Below, piece by piece: positions 43,500-46,464 of a DNA stretch of 46,464 bases. How positions within the stretch are numbered: position 1 is the first letter of the stretch; the number at the start of each line of letters is the position of its first letter. Made by a program: the position numbers and the translations under genes. The stretch is from Candidatus Omnitrophota bacterium (GTDB lineage: Bacteria; Omnitrophota; Gorgyraeia; Duberdicusellales; 4484-171). The DNA is taken from positions 1 to 46,464 of the forward strand of contig JAQTOI010000005.1 in assembly GCA_028713415.1 (NCBI GenBank), read 5' to 3'. Under the pieces are notes generated by a model that ran no database searches, was not told where the DNA came from, and worked only from the letters and a program-made list of their open reading frames with translations.

Positions 43500-43690
43500 A
43501 GGCAGGATGTTCTTGTGCTTTTGCTTTCTGTTATTGAAGATGCCTGGTTCTCTGGTGGCCGGTACTCTGGTGACGTGGTGCTCTTTACTACCTGCAGCCT
43601 GTGGCTTGCAGCTTGCTTGCACTGAGCGTAGTCGAAGTGTGGCTTGTAGCCTTTACAATTTTCAGCTTTCAGCGTCTAACGTCCGTTATT
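43500..43690. repeat. Simple-word spacer with a CTGAGCGTAGTCGAAG palindromic word
   Basis: It contains TGCAGCCTGTGGCTTGCAGCTTGC, then CACTGAGCGTAGTCGAAGTG (43620-43639), then GCTTTCAGCG. The middle word resembles the CCCTGAGCTTGTCGAA block at 9166-9214. The rest of 43374-43712 holds no credible gene. Confidence 0.6.
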
Positions 43691-43712
43691 CCAATTGCCC
43701 ACAAAACCTCTA

Positions 43713-43949
43713 TTACTTCTTAAGGTTACGCTGTCTCAAAGCGTTTCGGTAAAAATCTTCTACCTTTTTCCTGGCCCAGGGGGTTTTCCTTAAAAACTTA
43801 AGGCTTGAGCTGATACTTGGGTCATTCATGAAACATCTAATAGTGATATTTTCTCCCAACAGGCGCCAGCCATACCACTGCTCTAAATCAGTAAGTATCA
43901 TTTTTAAGGTGACGCCTTCAAGTGGGTCTTTAGATTTTATATCAGCCAT
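43713..43949 (-). CDS. DUF2132 (VF530-type) small protein
   Basis: 78 residues, nearly all of the DUF2132 family fold: [20 protein letters not shown], then [20 protein letters not shown] and [12 protein letters not shown]. The family is a small DNA-binding-like helical protein of unknown role in many Gram-negative bacteria. The spacing is 4 bp after the S1-domain protein, so the two are probably co-transcribed. The ATG at 43947-43949 fits the family start. Confidence 0.88.
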   Translation of the reverse strand: MADIKSKDPLEGVTLKMILTDLEQWYGWRLLGENITIRCFMNDPSISSSLKFLRKTPWARKKVEDFYRNALRQRNLKK

Positions 43950-43953
43950 ACAT

Positions 43954-44415
43954 TTACCCCTGGCTGACTATTTCAATCCCGGTCTCTGTAATCTTTATTT
44001 TACGTTGTTTATAAAGCACGCCAATCGCTTTTTTAAACACTTTTTTGCTTGTTTGAAAGCGTTCTTTGATATCGCTAGGTGTGCTCCTGTCGTTAAACGG
44101 CGATTGTCCGCCTGATTCCTTAAGCAGCATAAGTATCTTTTCCGTAACTTCTGAAACCTCTTTTCCTTCCCGCGGGCGCAGAGAGACATCAATTTTGCCG
44201 TCTTCTCTTATGCATTTTATAAAGGCTTTCAACTTTTGTCCGATATAAAGAGCATCAAAAATTTCATTCTTGTAAGCAAGCCCGCTATACGTATCGTTAA
44301 TCGCAACCTTAACGCCTAAGTCAGTAAAGGCATACACTACCGCATCAACAACCTGGCCCTCTTTAAAGGTGCCGGGCTGCGCTTCTTGTTTTAGATGACG
44401 GTAATCTTTATCCAT
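43954..44415 (-). CDS. Short CvfB-like S1/winged-helix RNA-binding protein
   Basis: 153 residues. An S1-type barrel at ~18-78 ([39 protein letters not shown]) is followed by a winged-helix domain (~85-148: [20 protein letters not shown], then [11 protein letters not shown]). This is the C-terminal half of CvfB/YitL, which normally has ~280 residues with extra S1 domains at the N-terminus. The frame has a normal ATG (44413-44415), so it may be a genuine short form rather than a fragment. It probably binds RNA. It precedes the DUF2132 gene by 4 bp. Confidence 0.8.
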   Translation of the reverse strand: MDKDYRHLKQEAQPGTFKEGQVVDAVVYAFTDLGVKVAINDTYSGLAYKNEIFDALYIGQKLKAFIKCIREDGKIDVSLRPREGKEVSEVTEKILMLLKESGGQSPFNDRSTPSDIKERFQTSKKVFKKAIGVLYKQRKIKITETGIEIVSQG

Positions 44416-44444
44416 TTCCAGGCAATAAACGCTTGCTTTCCAGG

Positions 44445-45824
44445 TTAAGCTAATAATTTATTTCTAAACTGGTAAATTCGCTCATCAAAAATAATGTCGC
44501 TCTCATAAACCTGTCGTTTTAAGATAATACCCTCAAGCGCCCGACATCTGCTTAGCGCCACATAGACCTGGCCGTGCGTGAAAGCGCCGTAACCCAAATC
44601 AATAACAACATTATCAAACGTCTGGCCCTGGCTTTTATGAATAGTGATAGCCCAGGCTAATTTTAACGGGTACTGTTCAAACGTTCCGATAACCTGTTCT
44701 TCTATCTTTCCTTGCTCGTCGTTGTATTCATATTGAATCTTTTCCCAGGTTACCCTTGGGACTTCGTAGGTATTCTCACCGATAAGCACCTCTATATGTT
44801 CCGGCAAAACTGCGGATATTTCGGCGATAGTCCCATTAACCCAGCGTTTATCAGGGTCGTTTTTAATCAAGATGACCTGCGCTCCCACCTTTAATTTTAA
44901 ACAAGATTCCGTAGGATATGCCGATACATCAAAAACTCCGGTTATGACAGCTTCGTAATTATGCGCTTGCGTGCTTAAACCCTTTAATCTTTCTTCGTTA
45001 ATGACATTGGCGCGATGGTTGGTAGTAGTTAAGATTACGCAATGAGCCAGATTCTGCGGTATCTTTTTCCTAACTCTTTCGTTCAAGAGCGCAAGTTCCT
45101 CCTCTGTGTGTTCTTTACAGCGTATCTGATTTAATATATTGATAAATTTCGCATCTGACTGACGATATATTTTAGTTAATTCTATATAACGCAGTTTTAT
45201 CTGCTCGAAAACCTTTGCGTTAAAAAAATAAGGGCTCTCATAGCTCTGGGATAATATCTCCTGCGCTTCCTTTTCCAACACAGGCGGCAGCTGAAATAAA
45301 TCCCCGAAAAATACTACTTGAGCGCCGCCAAATGGCTTATTCATTTCATCCCTGTTTATCCGTAAGGCGTAATCAATGCCATCCATAAGGTCAGCGCGGA
45401 CCATAGAAACTTCGTCGATAATCACCATATCCAGTTTTTTGATGATCTTATTGTTGCGCCGCCTGTGAATAGTATCTTTTTGAATAAGCCTGGGCGCAAA
45501 TCTAAAAAATGAATGTATAGTTTGCCCGCTGACATTAATTGCCGCCACACCTGTAGGCGCTAAAACAACCACATTTTTTGAGGTATTTTTTCGGAAGTAT
45601 TTAAGCAAAGTGGACTTGCCGGTGCCGGCTTTACCGCTTACAAAAATGGGATCGCGTGTATTTTCCAGCAAATCAAAGGCGCCCAAGAACTCGACATTCA
45701 GCTCTAAATTTTCCGGTAAGCTATTTGCTTCGTTGAAAAGCTTATCTTTGTAAATATCGATAGAGCGGCCTTCTTGCGGGTTATCTTCTTCAGAATAAAT
45801 TACTCTTTTCAATCTCGGAGACAC
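44445..45824 (-). CDS. PIF1-like helicase
   Basis: 459 residues from a GTG at 45822-45824, with only a weak GGGAAG upstream; a different start is possible. Walker A is GKAGTGKST (64-72), Walker B is IIDE (135-138), and VVFFGDLFQLPPV is motif III. VYVALSRC and ITIHKSQGQTFDNVVIDLG are the C-terminal helicase motifs. PIF1 enzymes are 5'-3' DNA helicases that unwind G-quadruplexes and displace proteins. It has all core motifs and ordinary length for the compact bacterial form. It lies alone in the house-keeping-like tail of the window. Confidence 0.9.
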   Translation of the reverse strand: MSPRLKRVIYSEEDNPQEGRSIDIYKDKLFNEANSLPENLELNVEFLGAFDLLENTRDPIFVSGKAGTGKSTLLKYFRKNTSKNVVVLAPTGVAAINVSGQTIHSFFRFAPRLIQKDTIHRRRNNKIIKKLDMVIIDEVSMVRADLMDGIDYALRINRDEMNKPFGGAQVVFFGDLFQLPPVLEKEAQEILSQSYESPYFFNAKVFEQIKLRYIELTKIYRQSDAKFINILNQIRCKEHTEEELALLNERVRKKIPQNLAHCVILTTTNHRANVINEERLKGLSTQAHNYEAVITGVFDVSAYPTESCLKLKVGAQVILIKNDPDKRWVNGTIAEISAVLPEHIEVLIGENTYEVPRVTWEKIQYEYNDEQGKIEEQVIGTFEQYPLKLAWAITIHKSQGQTFDNVVIDLGYGAFTHGQVYVALSRCRALEGIILKRQVYESDIIFDERIYQFRNKLLA

Positions 45825-45906
45825 TTTATATTTCTTCCCAATTTTTAAGCCAGCGGGCCGTGGTTTGGCCCTTCCATTGAGCCAAAGCCATAAGCTAAAT
45901 TATTTT

Positions 45907-45955
45907 CCGCCAGAGGCGGACCCGCCCACATTAAATTTGTATCAGTGGCGGGCGA
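45907..45955. repeat. Palindromic dispersed element, copy 2 (inverted)
   Basis: CCGCCAGAGGCGGACCCGCC, an AT-rich centre and GTGGCGGGCG. On the minus strand it matches the copy at 9374-9423 (CGCCCGCCAC.. GGCGGGTCCGCC). It lies between the PIF1-like gene and the edge gene. Confidence 0.65.
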
Positions 45956-45967
45956 GGGCTGACCCTG

Positions 45968-46464
45968 TTATCTTTCTATTAACTTCCAAATCGCCCACAT
46001 AGAACAATTAGCATGGTGTTCTTCGGGATAGTTTTTCAAAAGCAATTTTTGTATTTCTTTTGCCTTTTCGTATTCAACAATTAAGCCGCTTTCCGAAAGA
46101 TCTTCATTTGAAAATGCCTTGGGGAATCCTCCGCAATTCGTAAGGGCACTTATCCGTGTGCCATCTTCAACAAGATCAAATCCTTTAAATTCAAATTGAC
46201 GATCAGAAAAAGATATCACTTCTTCTTTCTTAGGATTCTTGCAAACAGCCAACACTTGAATATTTTCATTATATGAAATTATTTTTTTGAGATGCTCAAG
46301 ATCAGCAAAAAGACCAAAAAAAGTTTTCTCTTCAGAGAGATAACTCCAATCGTCATCGTTTAATTTCTTTAACACTGATGGACACAAGGCACAATCAAGA
46401 GAAACAACTTCTTTTAAATGCCTGATCTTTGCCCATTCCAAATACTTGGACCAACCAACACTAG
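45968..46464 (-). CDS. Hypothetical protein, 5' end beyond the window
   Basis: At least 160 residues are visible. The frame is open to base 46464 (SVGWSKYLEWAKIRHLKEVV..), and the only start-like codon inside is a TTG at 46439-46441 with no Shine-Dalgarno. It is therefore better read as 5'-partial than as a complete 157-residue protein. Visible parts are SLDCALCPSVLKKL (a CxxC pair), DLEHLKKIISYNENIQVLAV, LTNCGGFPKAFSNEDLSESG and HANCSMWAIWKLIE. The family is not recognised. It is separated from the PIF1-like helicase by a palindromic element. Confidence 0.6.
   Translation of the reverse strand, partial: SVGWSKYLEWAKIRHLKEVVSLDCALCPSVLKKLNDDDWSYLSEEKTFFGLFADLEHLKKIISYNENIQVLAVCKNPKKEEVISFSDRQFEFKGFDLVEDGTRISALTNCGGFPKAFSNEDLSESGLIVEYEKAKEIQKLLLKNYPEEHHANCSMWAIWKLIER

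Noticed and set aside
1-46464. tRNA, rRNA or insertion sequence genes
   Set aside because: No convincing cloverleaf, rRNA or transposase reading frame was found on reading through both strands.

Overview
The window looks like a fragment of an uncultured Gram-negative (diderm) bacterium. Two secretins, several GT9 (LPS heptosyltransferase-type) enzymes, signal peptides and PPIase-like periplasmic factors point to an outer membrane. TMTC-type O-mannosyltransferases with TPR tails, many B12-binding radical SAM proteins, coiled-coil/TPR proteins and repeat-laden spacers resemble Omnitrophota (OP3) or a related candidate phylum. That placement is an inference from gene style; there is no rRNA or tRNA here to confirm it. 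Nearly everything is on the minus strand; the only convincing plus-strand gene is a GT9 at 7.8-9.0 kb.

Layout from left to right. 0-6.3 kb: a giant membrane-anchored, Asn/Ser/Thr-rich protein with about 15 Ig-like repeats. It is interrupted by an in-frame TGA and then continues off the left edge; a small exported protein lies just upstream of it. 6.4-7.0 kb: a MntA/HepT toxin-antitoxin pair. 7.1-9.5 kb: hairpin clusters and nested palindromic repeats on either side of the plus-strand GT9. 9.5-13.9 kb: two TMTC-like O-mannosyltransferase/TPR paralogues. 14.1-17.1 kb: two B12-radical SAM proteins, then another hairpin cluster and a decayed TPR gene. 17.9-30.7 kb: an envelope-export locus. In transcription order it encodes an ExeA-type ATPase, an anchored coiled-coil protein, a GspC/PilP-like protein, secretin A, coiled-coil/TPR protein A, secretin B, coiled-coil/TPR protein B, a SurA-like lipoprotein or periplasmic chaperone and, from its own promoter, a small exported protein. 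A MerR-family regulator with a promoter/operator lies upstream. 31.5-43.4 kb: a glycan or lipid locus with four more B12-radical SAM proteins, a GT9, two GT2s, a GT-C membrane glycosyltransferase and a Nudix hydrolase. 43.7-46.4 kb: a DUF2132 protein, a short CvfB-like S1/winged-helix protein, a PIF1-like helicase and an edge-truncated unknown.

How the parts may work together: the secretin locus is the best candidate for an undescribed system. It carries two secretin plus coiled-coil/TPR modules that are clear paralogues, joined to one GspC-like protein and one ExeA-like ATPase. No GspE, GspF or pseudopilin gene is in the window. The six radical SAM proteins interleaved with glycosyltransferases suggest C-methylation or another modification of an envelope lipid or glycan. 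The two TMTC-like enzymes could glycosylate the Ser/Thr-rich Ig-like giant, as eukaryotic TMTCs do to cadherin-type beta domains; this is only an inference.

Nearly every spacer holds its own simple-word or palindromic repeat family, and some of these run into the 3' ends of genes. No CRISPR array, insertion sequence, tRNA or rRNA was found.
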